In this document: piece by piece, positions 11,183 to 21,760 of the stretch | How positions within the stretch are numbered: the stretch's first letter is position 1 | How the letters are laid out: each line of letters starts with the position of its first letter | Origin: Carettochelys insculpta | Lineage: Eukaryota; Chordata; Testudines; Carettochelyidae | Direction of reading: 5' to 3' | NCBI RefSeq assembly: GCF_033958435.1 | Contig: NC_134137.1 | Span: forward strand, 318,183,501-318,247,500 | DNA length: 64,000 nucleotides | Translations under genes and position numbers: made by a program | Notes under the pieces: model-generated | Databases searched by the model: none | What the model was told of the DNA's origin: nothing | The model's input: the letters and a program-made list of their open reading frames with translations, nothing else

Positions 11183-13340
11183 TAATGGGGAAGGTGAAGG
11201 GGATGCAGATCTTCCCTCTCCACTGGGTCCCAGCCCAGGACCCTGTCAGTGGTGGAAAGGGACATATCTAGCTCAGTGGGAAATTTGCCAGAAACACACT
11301 GAGTTCTCAGGAAGAGTCACTCCCCATCTTACTTCTTCCAGCTTCACTGTTGCAGTTGCAGTCATCTTCCCCTTTTTCCTCTGGACTGGGGGTTTCTCTG
11401 GTTGTTCCTCTCTGACTCTCTCCCATGGCCTGGTCTGGCTGCAGCTCTTCCTCAGGAGCTCCAACCGTGCTTCCTTCCCTGGCAGCAGTCAGCCCTGACC
11501 GAGTTGCTCCACAGGTTTTTATAGCTGGCCTTCAGCTGGAGCATGCCCTGCAGACCTGTGGGACCCAGGCCATTTCAGCCAGGAAACCAAGGTTAACTCT
11601 TGCAGGACCTGTGTGGGGTTATCAAACCCCATCACAGTTTCCACCATCTTCTGGAAACATCCAGCTCTGAATCCCTCCAAAACAGCACAGTGTCAATACC
11701 AAACTGCACCTGGGGTAATATGACAGATTTCTGCCAATAAGATTTCGCTATCCATTTCTTCTCTGTCAGTCAAACAGAACTTGAAAACAAAACAAAACAA
11801 ACAAAAACTAAATTGAACCAAAAAGCTGGAAAAAACAAGAATTTTCCAGGCTGACGTAGGTAAATAATCGCATTCCAGCCAAAACTATCACTTCATCGGA
11901 ATCTCCAGCTATAGAGAAGGATTTAGAGTCTGATTATGCCTGAGGGGAAAAAGTGGCTCTGCTATCAGCACTGACTGAGCCCAGTTTACAGGAGGGTTAC
12001 AATTTGCATAAGTTGACTCAGACAACACTTTTCATCTAGTCTGTAGAGATGCTCTACGTAGCATTCTGAAAAAAAAAGTGTTAAGTTTTGAACTTAGCAT
12101 CTCTGGTAAAAGTATGCATAGCTGTCAATCCCAGTGCAGACCCTATGGCTGGTAATTTGATTTACATGTATAATCACAATATGTTTGTTCTCCTTTTTGC
12201 CTGTCCTTCCTTGGAGGGTGATAGCTGTCTGTCCCCTGGCCCCTCTTGTCTGCATGCTCACTGCAGGCGTCTCCTGGTCTTGATCCCATCTACCTTGCTC
12301 TTTTCAGTGCTTCTTTCTTGTGCCCCTTTTATATACACACAAACAAGGAAATTTGTAGCAGATAGCACAGTGTGAAAGGCATTCCAAAACTATCTTTCAA
12401 AATTATTATTTACATGAGGTCAACATCAGGCAGTAAGCATTAAAATGTGAAGGTGAGGATTGAAAAGAAGAGCTGAGATATTGCAGTACTTTTTAAGGCT
12501 GCATAGCTGTAACCAGATCAGAAAACTAATAGCCAGACACTCAAAAATGATGGAACACTGGAAAGGTCAGAGTAGGCAGATGTAACACAATAATTCAAGG
12601 AATATGCAAGACTCTGAAATTCAGATTCATCATCTTCTTGACAAAGGTCGTAACAAGTGCAAGAGACGCTGAACAAATCCTTCCATGTGACAATGACTGC
12701 AATGACTATGAGAAATGATATGAAGCTAACCCCCTCCCAGAACAGCTTACTCCTTATCTCCTAATCTCTCACCTACACAGTATGCAGTGTTTTCCATGGA
12801 AGTAGATTTTGTGATACTGAAGACAGGGTTAAAATATTTCCTCTTTTCTAGAGCCACTGCTGATCAACTTGAAAAGTAGGATTTCTTTTTCCTCTAACTG
12901 GTTAGTATCACCATGACCAACTATTATCATTTTTGTACAAACCATCTAAAACACGAGATACATTTACAGGGAATGGCAGTTGCCCTATTAATTGTGCAGA
13001 CATTTTCATTATACAATCGTGCGCAAGACAAAGAGTTGCATTTGAACTCTGACTGGCGTTTCAGAGATCCCACAATGTTCACTACCGCAGGAACTTTGCT
13101 TCTGCTGTTGACCTTACAGACAAGGTACTCAGAAGCTATATCGATGTGTGGCAAAATAACATCCTAAAGCAGATCAACTCCATTCCTGCTCAAGAGACTA
13201 AGATAGGGTTAGTAACACCATTAGCTGGGCATTGGCTGCAGGTGCAGTAAGTACGTAAGCCCTACCTAAAGCAGGTGGACAGGGAGTGAGAAAGTGCCAT
13301 GGCTCCACCATCCTTAACAGCTGAGTCAGCATGTGAAATA
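11183..13340. other. Intergenic; possible degenerate coding-like patch near 13080-13240
   Basis: From 11183 to 11700 the sequence is pyrimidine-rich and has no recognised family. At 13080-13240 the plus strand can be read for about 50 codons as RNFASAVDLTDKVLRSYI then DVWQNNILKQI, ending at TAA. It precedes the second copy of the LINE-derived repeat, so it may be older LINE or transposase sequence, but I cannot name it. Confidence 0.35.
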
Positions 13341-13349
13341 CTGTGAATT

Positions 13350-13715
13350 CAAGTGGAATGAAGAGATCCATTTTTAAAACTAATCAGGTGCCTGTTTCTC
13401 CCAGGGTCATTCAAACATAAGATTCTCTGTTCTGAATGCCTACCCACTCCCTTACGAGAATTACTTTCAACTCTGGTCCAAGAAAAGCCAGTTGGAACAG
13501 ATATCCCAGGAGTCCTAAACATGATGGCTGGATGGAGTCCCTCACAACCATTCTGACCTATAACCAGTTAAGACAGGACAGAATTTCATGGAGTTATACA
13601 ATGCCTTAAGTGGCCTCTACACTGTACAGTCTTTATGCTAGTCTGGTGATGGAATCAGTTTCCATCAGAAACACACAGGCAATCCCTTCTTCTGGATGTG
13701 TAGAAGGGTCTTCCA
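13350..13715 (+). repeat. Interspersed repeat, probable LINE 3' part (copy 2)
   Basis: Partner of 9960-10330 in the same orientation, 3.4 kb away. The shared core begins GGAATGAAGAGATCC and extends to the block CAGTTTCCATCAGAAACACA. The flanks differ between the two copies, so they are separate insertions or a duplication with diverged edges. Confidence 0.6.
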
Positions 13716-13798
13716 GAAACCAAAGAGGGAACAGGAGAGGAACTTGGACTTAGCAAGGCAGTTCCCCTATCGCCTCTAAAAAATACTCCTTGCTGGAC

Positions 13799-14645
13799 CA
13801 GAGATTGGCAACCTGTGGCTCTGAAGCCGCATGCAGCTCTTTAAGGAGCCACATGTGGTTCCGAGAGCCACTGTCACTGACTCCTGTTGCAGCTCCAGAT
13901 GCTGCTGCCACTTAAACAAAAACCTAAATTCAGCTGCCCATAGTTGAGCCAATTGAATTTCATTTTTTCATTTAAGCAGCAGCAGTTGGAGCCGCTCAGC
14001 AGCCAGCTGTGGCAGGGAGCCCAGAAGTGAAAGCTGGCTGGGCAGGGAGCTGCCCCAAGTGAGCAGAAATCTAAGCCAGAAGGAGAGATGGGGGAGGGCA
14101 GCTAAGCCTTTCCCCGCCGGAGCCACACAATCACAATGAGAAGCATGAGGAGATGGTGGGAAGCAGTGGGTGGATGCAATGGCAGCAACAGCTGCTGCAG
14201 AACAGTGCTCAGTGAGGCAAGTTAAGCCTGCAGGTGTCAGTGGGGGGGAAGTTGAGGCTCAGAGGGGTTAAGCCTGGGGGCAGGGGGCTAGGTTAGGGCT
14301 CAGAGAGTTTAAGCCTTGGGGTGGGGAAGAGAAGTTGAGTTCAAAGGGGTTTATCCTGGGGGTGGGGAGGTTGAGGGACGGGGGGGTAAAGCCTGGGGAT
14401 AGGGGGAAAATTTGGGGGCTGAGGTTGGTAAGGCCTGGAGATGGTTGTAACTTAACTTTCTAAATGGCACAAATTATTGTGTGCACACTGTTCTTAAAAT
14501 AGGCATGATAAAAAGCACGGTTGGATGTTATTTATGAAGGACTGTCTCATATTCACATGCAGTGTGGCTCTTGGAGTGTTGATTTTGTAGCTGAATTTGA
14601 AAAAAATGGCTCTTCTTGATGTTCTGGTTGTAGACCCCTACTCTG
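13799..14645. mobile_element. hAT-type non-autonomous transposon
   Basis: The left end CAGAGATTGGCAACCTGTGG and the right end (GGTTGTAGACCCCTACTCTG) form imperfect terminal inverted repeats of the GGTTGGCAACC type known from vertebrate hAT elements. The subterminal words GGCTCTTTAAGGAGCCACATG and TGTGGCTCTTGG are also typical. A convincing 8-bp target duplication is not preserved. The interior holds a G-rich minisatellite (14218-14440) and no transposase. Confidence 0.6.
14218..14440. repeat. G-rich minisatellite, about 6 units of 40-45 bp
   Basis: Units are marked by the word TTAAGCCTGGGG and its variants near 14224, 14269, 14310, 14352, 14387 and 14430, followed by GGGGAAGTTGAGG-like sequence. 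Runs of four to eight G on the plus strand would allow G-quadruplexes. It lies inside the hAT element. Confidence 0.7.
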
Positions 14646-15118
14646 GGCAGACTGTAAAAAGTTGATCTAAAGACAGCAACACTCAGTATACATTTGCTTT
14701 TCTTTAAATTGGATTGAAGTACTGCAATATTTTCTGCTAGCTTTGATGCCCGACATACTTTTCAAAGTACCTTGGAAACACCAATATCTGCGTTATCCAT
14801 GCTCTGAGTGCTGCCAGAACTCTAACAAAGAGCTTTTATTATTATCATTATTGCTTCCACTTTGGGAAGTGGAGAGAGAATTTGAGGAGGCAAAGGGAGC
14901 TGTGAACATTCAAGGCAAGTCTTTATTATAGCTCTCTATATTGGCACAGTTTCACCAGTGCAGCTACACCAGTGTAGCCTACCAGATGAAGATGCACTAT
15001 GCCGACAGGAGACTGCTCACTCATTGACATAATTACTCTGTGAGAGGTGGAAGCTATGTCAGTGGGAAAACATCTCATGCCAACATAGAACCAATGTGGA
15101 CAGTGGTTAGGTCTCTGC

Positions 15119-15541
15119 AGCTAGGGTTACACCACAGTGCTCTGTCAACAGAAGTCACTGTCGGGAGAGTTTTCCTGACAAAAATTCGTTTGACAGAGTG
15201 CAGCCACACACAAAAGCCAATCAGAGGAGCGCTCCGTTTTGTCAGCAGAGTGGCCGGACTACCCAGCTGCTCTCTCGACAAAACAAGGCACCTGGAAGCA
15301 CAAGAGCAGATGCCCTGTTTGTCGAGAGAAGGCCCCCAGAGCAGCCACACAGCTTTTTTGTTGACAGAATCTGTCAATATCAGCATTATGCCTCAAAGGT
15401 CTGAGGCAGATGGCTGCTGGTGAAAGCGCTGTGTTTTGTCCAGATACTGTCAACAAAATGCATTTTGTATGTGAAGGCTCCACAAGTTTTGTTAACAAAA
15501 CTGAGGTTTTGCCAGCAAAATTTGCTAGTGTAACCGTAGCC
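15119..15541. mobile_element. TIR element, family B (TGTCGACAGA-rich), complete
   Basis: The left end AGCTAGGGTTACACCACAG and the right end CTAGTGTAACCGTAGCC are inverted repeats. The body is full of GTCGACAGA/TTGACAAAA words in both orientations (for example 15145, 15180, 15285, 15315). Flanking triplets are TGC and TGT, a near 3-bp duplication. Relatives sit at 23053-23435 and 54262-55044. Reading frames of about 100-127 codons open on both strands are by-products of composition. Confidence 0.6.
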
Positions 15542-15544
15542 TGT

Positions 15545-16490
15545 AACTTGTGTTGCTCTTGGGGGTGTCTTCTAACAATAGAAGTTATGTCAACTTAAGA
15601 GGCTGTGTAGACTAGCCCTCCAATGTTATACTGGTCTGAGAAATGATCAGGCGTAGGTAGGAGGACATCTGCCAGGTTTCACTGCATGCTGAGCAATGAT
15701 ATGTATATGCCTTTCTTCCCTGCCCTATGACAGGCCATTTGAGTATGCATATGCAATTTACTAGTTTAGGGCAATAAAATCCACCTTCTCATTACTGCTT
15801 AGCAAACAAGTTTATACAAAGTACCCTGAAAATTTGTTGTGCAGGACACTAGCCCATGGTAAATTGCCTCTGCCAGTGATGTAAATGACACCAAGAGAGA
15901 TAGTGCACTCCATCACAAAGTGGAATCACATCAATTGTCTCTTCAGTTTGATGGTGGAATTTTAACATGTTACTGCTCTTCAGTTCATCACTGCCGCAAG
16001 ATCTGCAATTTCGCCCACTCACAGATTAGTGGTTTATGGGCTCCTCTAAACTCCAAGATCCTTTTTCCTTGCCTCTTTCACTGGCGTCTTTTGAATGCAT
16101 TTTTCATTTCAGATTTCTTTTTTTTTTTTGGATGTGTGACTGCAATTTACTCTCTCACAATGGGCAGCTTCTGATCTGTGCAGGTCTCTCTGATTTAAAT
16201 GCAGTTGTTCTTTTCTTCTTTATTTTAGAAATAAGAGAGAAAATTTCAATCTTTTAAAGTAAATATTGACTTTCGAGTATCTACATAGAGCATTCTATCT
16301 GACTGGCTTTCCTTAATCCTCCATAATGAAAACATATTCCAGATTCCTGCAATGATCCACATAACAAGCTTCCTGCGTGTTTCAGAGTAATAGACATGTT
16401 TTCAAAAGCAAAAAAAAAGATCCTGTGCTAATAATGTTTCCAATTGCATCTAGCTGTCCATCATTAGATCTCCAGACACTTCTGGAAAGG
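15545..16490. other. Intergenic, nothing recognised
   Basis: AT-rich DNA. The frames at 15920-16257 end in poly-T derived phenylalanine runs and show no domain. Confidence 0.45.
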
Positions 16491-16494
16491 AGAT

Positions 16495-17105
16495 AAGTAA
16501 CTATCCTTGTTTTAGAGAAAGGGAAACTGAGGTATAGAAAGACAAAGGCCGTTCCTACACATGCCACTTTCCCCAAAAGCGGCATGCTAACAAATGGCCC
16601 CAAATATGCTAATGAGGTGCAGATGCAAATTCTCCACACCTTATTAGCATAAGGTCGTATGATTTGGAGTCCGGAAGACACACTTCCGGACTCCACAACA
16701 GCATGTAGAAGCAGAGTCCCCGGGGGGGTGGGGGGTACTTCCGGAAGGAAGTCCTCCTTCCAGGGGCCACTTCTTCCTGAAAATTTTTGGGAAGACAGGG
16801 CCTCCAGAAGGAGGACTTCCTTCTGGAAGACCCCCCAGGGGCCGCACTTCTACAAGTTGTTTTGGAGTCTGGAAGAGCATCTTCCAGACTCCAAATCATG
16901 TGACCTTATGCTAATGAGGCATGGGGAATTTGCATCTGCACCTCATTAGCATATTTCGGGCCATGTATTAGCATGCCAGTTTCTGAGATGGGCAAGATGA
17001 CATACCAAAATTCACCCAGCAGATCATTTGCAGACCTAGGAATAGAACTTCAGTCTCCTGAGGGTTACACCAGCAGTTCATTCATTAGGCCACCATACTT
17101 CCAAA
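16495..17105 (-). repeat. MIR SINE, split by a foldback insertion
   Basis: Left of the insertion the plus strand reads TTTTAGAGAAAGGGAAACTG AGGTATAGAAAGAC. Right of it come AAAATTCACCCAGCAG, GGAATAGAACTTCAGTCTCC and ATTAGGCCACCATACTTCC. In order these are the reverse complement of the MIR core and tRNA-like head (GGGAAACTGAGGC..., GATTAGAACCCAGGTCTCC, ...CACTAGACCA...). MIR is an ancient amniote/mammal-age SINE, so its interruption gives a maximum age for the insertion. Confidence 0.65.
16547..16993. mobile_element. Foldback MITE, family D, inserted in MIR
   Basis: A long imperfect palindrome: GGCCGTTCCTACACATGCCAC at the left, then TATGCTAATGAGGTGCAGATGC, TTTGGAGTCCGGAAGA and AGGACTTCC-rich centre, then the same blocks inverted. 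The last roughly 20 bp of the right arm is altered (TTCTGAGATGGGC instead of a GTGTAGAAACAGC-like end). The target duplication is AAA/AAG at best. Relatives: 31251-31704, 53490-53832 and 63053-63614. Frames of 78-104 codons on both strands mirror each other and are not genes. Confidence 0.7.
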
Positions 17106-17109
17106 GATA

Positions 17110-18270
17110 TACCTCATTTCCTTACTAGGTGATAGCTACCCTACTTGAATTTCCCCTCCCCACCACACATACAAATACTGCTAGTTTTAGAATAGCCATA
17201 CAGATTTCTGATGGAATAAAACACAAACTGTGGCAGACGTTTCAACCTGGCCAATTAGCCTGTCATTTTTTTTCTGACTGGGGACTTCTATAGGTCATAC
17301 TGGAGGATTGGAAAAGCAATCACTCAACTCTTCCAAAAAGCAAGTTGCAGAGGTTGAAATTGTTACACAGTCTTAAACAGATTTCATCTAGCAGAAAACA
17401 CCTTTGTGAAATGCTTTGGCATACATCTGAACAGCTCATAAGTAAATGAAATGTATCCATTATTCTATGTGAAAATTATAGCAGGTTTTAATGTGGATAG
17501 ACATATTTTATATCAACTGAATGGGCTTGACACTGTATTCATTGAAGTTGATGGAAGTTCTGCCATGGTAAGCAGAATTGTACCCTTTATTACACTCTCT
17601 CTCCATTGTTCTGTTTCTACATAAGTGTTGCAAAGAAGGAAGAGTTAGGGGGTTGAAAAATTTGCTTCAAATGCTAGAAAGTGCTGTCCACCATTGTTAT
17701 CTTTCAACATCTTATCTTGCAGCAGTCCAGCAACCACCTAGTCTAAATAAATAGGATAATATACAGAATCAGCATAACATGCACAAGACAGTAGCAATAT
17801 TTCATGTTTTGAAATATCAACAAATTACAGTGAGTGATTCATCCCAGTGTAGAAGGCTGAATAACTGTAAGCAGGGTTTAAGAAAGAATTCCATTTTATA
17901 TGAAGAGAAAAATCATTGTTTCATACCTTCCCACCTGAATTTGAAATTTTAAATATTCTTTTTTTTTTTTTGGTCTGGCTTTGAAATGTGAGTGACAGCT
18001 GGAATATAGAGCAATGTAGTGTTCAAATTCACTATATATTGAACACGAACTACATTTAAAAAACAAGTTTTAATTTACAGATATTGCAGTACTGGATATT
18101 CTAAGCTAACATTGTGCTGTCTCCTTTGTGATTCTTTAAGGGGACGGATGTGGGGAAGAAATTTTGCTGAAATGTAATTATCTGTAGCCTGCAGTTCACA
18201 GTAGCACCTTCAGGTGCTGATTTCAATTGGAGTCTCTGAAAAAACAAACACTGTCCCTGCTTCTTTCTCT
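17110..18270. other. Intergenic AT-rich sequence
   Basis: No gene, array or paired repeat found. It contains short poly-T tracts near 17960. Confidence 0.45.
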
Positions 18271-18274
18271 GTTT

Positions 18275-18613
18275 CTCTGCTCTTGATGTTCACACCTCCA
18301 CATTAGAATCTGCCAATGGACCACCCACCCCTGACTGATCTGACTTGTTTTCTCCTCTCTTGATGTATACTACTGATAATGGGCCACTTCCACCCTGACT
18401 GAATGGACCTTCTCAGCTCTGGCCCTCCCTTTTAATGGGATCCCCTTCTTTAAATACTCCTCTGAAACCACCTCCCCACTCATGCATCTGATGAAGTGGG
18501 TCTTTGCCCATGAAAGCTTATGCTCCAAAATATCTGTTAGTCTATAAGATGCCACAGGACTTCTTGTTGTTTTTAAAGATACAGACTAACGTGACTACCT
18601 CTCTGATACTTGT
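18275..18613 (-). mobile_element. tRNA-derived SINE of cryptodiran turtles (Cry type), extended form
   Basis: Read on the minus strand from 18613: GAGGTAGTCACGTTAGTCTG (head), then a linker with AACAACAAGAAGTCCTGTGG, the conserved TAACAGATATTTTGGAGCATAAGCTTTCATGGGC block (seen here in pieces), CCCACTTCATCAGATGCATG and a longer tail with AGGTCCATTCAGTC. This is the classical tortoise Pol III SINE body. The head is diverged, so Pol III promoter boxes are probably lost. The outer limit of the tail is approximate. Confidence 0.75.
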
Positions 18614-18689
18614 CCCTTCTTTGAAGACTGTGAAGACTGATAGACAGATAGAGATACAGACAAAGTCTGGAAAGGGGGGCAAATGAGTA

Positions 18690-18730
18690 GAGTAGGGAAG
18701 TGGTTTGCCCCAGGTCACACAATGGGTTAC
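18690..18730 (-). repeat. Possible short MIR core fragment
   Basis: GGTTTGCCCCAGGTCACACA resembles the reverse complement of the MIR core (TTGCCCAAGGTCACACAG). Only about 40 bp remain, cut off by the hAT end at 18731. Confidence 0.4.
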
Positions 18731-19075
18731 CAGTGTTCCCTCTATTTTTTTATGTCCATTGGTGCACATAACAAAATGCATTCCTCACTTGGATGATCTG
18801 TGTTGTGAGTGGGGCAAAGGTTTTGGAGGCTGGGAGGGGGCTCAGGGCATGAAGCCTTTGGCTAGTGATGCAGACCCTGGGGTGGGACAGGGTGAAGGGT
18901 TTGGGTGCAGGAGGGGGTTCAGGACTAGGGCACAAGGTTGGGGGTATAGGGGTGAAGGCTGTGGTTGAAGGTGCAGGATCTGGGATAGGGCTGACAGTGA
19001 AGGTTTTGGGTACACAGTTTCCCCCTTTCCCCAGTCCTGTGTTATGGACCAGATGAGAGGCACCTGCCAGCTGCG
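18731..19075. mobile_element. hAT-type element, left end and body
   Basis: The sequence begins with CAGTGTTCCCTCTATTTTTT followed by a CATTGGTGCACATAACAAAATGC block, a terminus and subterminal region I know as a widespread reptile and bird hAT non-autonomous family. The body is G-rich with repeated GGTGAAGG, GGGTTTGGG and GGGGTTCAGG words. The matching right terminus (AGAGGGAACACTG) is not found, so the right boundary is an estimate. Confidence 0.5.
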
Positions 19076-19077
19076 GC

Positions 19078-19815
19078 AGCTCCAGTACAGTTGGGTTGGG
19101 TTGGAGGAGGGGTGCCGCTTTCCCAGCCCAGGAACGTCCATGGTTCTAGGGATGGTGGAGTGTTGAGGCTGACTGCAAGTAACCTCTGTCCATTATCACA
19201 GGACTGTCTGGCTGGAGTAACGATGAGTTGTATCCAGCCAGCAGCAAGTTGCCCTAAAGCCACCCTAGCTGTGTAAACAACTTATAAGATAATTGGGTCC
19301 GAGGGTCCTATGCATGTGAAACAGAGAACAACAGTGTTTCCTGCCACAACCTGCTTGTGGATGTGTACAGCTCTGGGAAGTGAGGTTTGGGAAGACGGTT
19401 ATAGGATGCTGGAAAGTGTTGCCTAAGTGAACAGTCTCACCTGTGGACCTTGGCCTTGTGGGTGCCCAGATGCTAAATGCTAAAGCAAAGCCTGCTACAA
19501 GCCCTTGAGGACAAGGATGGAGGGTCCAGCACTGTTCAAACCAGAAGCAACTTAAGCATCAATTCTCAACAACCTCATTGCTAGCTTGCTTGTTTGCTTC
19601 CCCCTGGTAGGAGGCACATATTTAGTATTGCCAAAAGTCTGGGAAGCTTAAAACTTTCCAGCAATGAAACCTATTATATCCATATACATGGCGTGGTTTC
19701 ATTAAGTGTACCCAGGCCCCAATTTGACCAACACAGAAGAGGGTGGAGAACTCTGAGAAGGCACTTCTTCTCCAGATAAGCCAGGGATTGCTAGAGAAGG
19801 AGTACACTTTTCCCC
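19078..19815. other. Intergenic, nothing recognised
   Basis: Mixed-composition sequence without a recognisable gene; short frames on both strands lack motifs. Confidence 0.4.
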
Positions 19816-19819
19816 CAGC

Positions 19820-20010
19820 TGCTGCAGCTCCCTGCTGGGGCCAGAGGAGCATGCCAGCAGGGAGACACCATGACCAGGGGACGGGCACACTCCTCTATCT
19901 CCTGTGGGGAACTGCCATGGCTGGGGAGAAACACCCCTTTCCTGGCCCTAGTATTCAGTTGCCATGGGCAGGAGAGAGGCACAATCCTCCAACCCCCGCA
20001 GGGCTGCCCA
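19820..20010. repeat. Short tandem array, 47-bp unit, 3 clear copies
   Basis: The related words CCATGACCAGGGGACGGGCAC, CCATGGCTGGGGAGAAACAC and CCATGGGCAGGAGAGAGGCAC start at 19868, 19915 and 19962, exactly 47 bp apart. A weaker unit may precede them near 19821. Confidence 0.6.
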
Positions 20011-20289
20011 GCTGCCCACCTGTGGCAGGTCCTGCACTGCAGCCCTGACCCCTCTGCTAGGCTTATTAGGCAGCTTCAAGGCTGACCAACTTGTAGGGGC
20101 TCCTTATTAGAGCTAAGACTGGTACCAGAAACCAGTTCTCTTGACAACTGCTCTAGTGCTCTTATCCATGAGATGATTATTTCTCCACTATGACTTGATA
20201 ATATTACTAGTGCTGCATGCTGTGTGACTGAGCACCTCTGCATAGACAGATCCAAACACTGTTAGCATCCCCCATGGCCAAAACATTTA

Positions 20290-20405
20290 AGTAAAAGCTC
20301 TCTAGAGAACGGACTGGCTTTTTCTTCTGTGTCTGTACAATGCCTATAATGATGGGATCCTGGTGCATGACTGGGGGCCTAAGGGCCAAAACAATATAAA
20401 TAAAC
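20290..20405 (+). repeat. Ancient amniote interspersed repeat (copy 1)
   Basis: The words TGTCTGTACAATGCCTATAATG, GGGATCCTGGTGCATGACTGG and CAATATAAATAAAC follow the order of a widespread old amniote repeat whose 3' part reads GTACAGCGCCTAGCACAATG ... GGGGCTCCTAGG ... AATACAAATAATA. A second, equally old copy is at 56283-56395. I do not assign a Repbase name. Confidence 0.45.
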
Positions 20406-20981
20406 AGGTAAACATTCATGGTGTCCTTGTTCCCAGTGCTTTCTGCATCTGTGCTATCCTGGCCCATGCCACTCCCTGCGCCTCTTCATTGACTATGTCT
20501 TGGGTGTCCTTGTGGGCCAGATTGCAATGCCCTTATGCACACTTAGTAGTACTATATTTCTGAGGCAGTCTCCATTGCAAAAAATCAGTAATAGGATTCT
20601 TCATAATATAAGCTGCTTCATGACGAGTGAGTTTATTATTATCTGGACCTATCTGTATTAGCTTGCATTATTTTCAGTATAAACTTAATTTACTGTTTAC
20701 TGCCATGTTTATATTCTCACATCATTTTTGTTTTATGTATTTCTCAACTGTGTTCACTGTTCCACACAATTAAGTAGCAAGCTGCTCATCAATGATTTTC
20801 ATGATCATGTTTTTATTCTCCTTTTTAGCTCATTAAAGATTATAAAGATTGCCTAATAAAATACAAATCCCCCCCACTCCAAAATACATCTTCCCACTAC
20901 TCAATATTTTTGCATTGATCATTAGCTTTTGTCTATAGTCCCTTTGCAATTTTCAGTCTGTGGGACAGTACTGTTATCTGA

Positions 20982-21609
20982 AGCTGCGTCTACACGTGCA
21001 CGCTACTTCGAAGGAGCGGCACCAACTTCGACGTTAGGCGGCGAGACATCAAAGTTGCTAACCTCATGAGGAGATAGGAATAGCGCCCTACTTCGACGTT
21101 CAACGTCGAAGTAGGGAAAGTGTAGACGATCTGCGTCCCGCAACGTCGAAATTGCTGGGTCCTCCATGGTGGCCATCAGCTGGGGGGTTGAGAGATGCTC
21201 TCTCTCCAGCCCCTGCGGGGCTCTATGGTCACCGTGGGCAGCAGCCCTTAGCCCAGGGCTTCTGGCTGCTTCTGCGGCAGCTGGGGATCTATGCTGCAGG
21301 CACAGGGTCTGCAACCAGTTGTCAGCTCTGTGGATCTTGTGTTGTTTAGTGCAACTGTGTCTGGGAGGGGCCCTTTAAGGGAGCGGCTGGCTGTTGACTC
21401 CGCCCTGTGACCCTGTCTGCAGCTGTGCCTGGCATCCCTATTTCGATGTGTGCTACTTTGACGTGTAGACGTTCCCTCGCTGCGCCTATTTCGATGTTGG
21501 GCTGAGCAACATCGAAATTGAACATCGACGTTGCCGGCCCTGGAGGACGTGTAGACGTTATTCATCGAAATAGCCTATTTCGATGTTGGCTGCACGTGTA
21601 GACGTAGCC
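20982..21609. mobile_element. MITE family A (copy 1)
   Basis: The ends are AGCTGCGTCTACACGTGCACG and GCACGTGTAGACGTAGCC. They are flanked by TGA on both sides (20979-20981 and 21610-21612), a perfect 3-bp target duplication. The element is rich in TTCGA/TCGAA and CACGTG words. A minus-strand frame (21003-21314, starting MQTLCLQH) recurs in all four family A copies; see the finding on its meaning. It is shorter than the other copies (628 versus 694-711 bp) through a deletion near the left end. No transposase motif. Confidence 0.8.
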
Positions 21610-21760
21610 TGAATGTATGATAGATTGTATTTTTGTAACATATTTCCTTGACAGTCTCATCTGGTACTTAGTACTCTTTGAAAGAAAATTAACCGTAATA
21701 AATTAATTTGGAAGAAAACTAAGGTTGTTATTTCATAGCAATTCCATAATATAAGAATTA

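Noticed and set aside
15040..15498. Overlapping 79-127 codon frames in three frames
   Set aside because: They lie within a family B TIR element; several frames on both strands are open because of its composition.
16382..16949. Frames of 73-104 codons around 16.4-16.9 kb
   Set aside because: Mirror-image frames of a foldback MITE; the same pattern recurs at 31311-31638.
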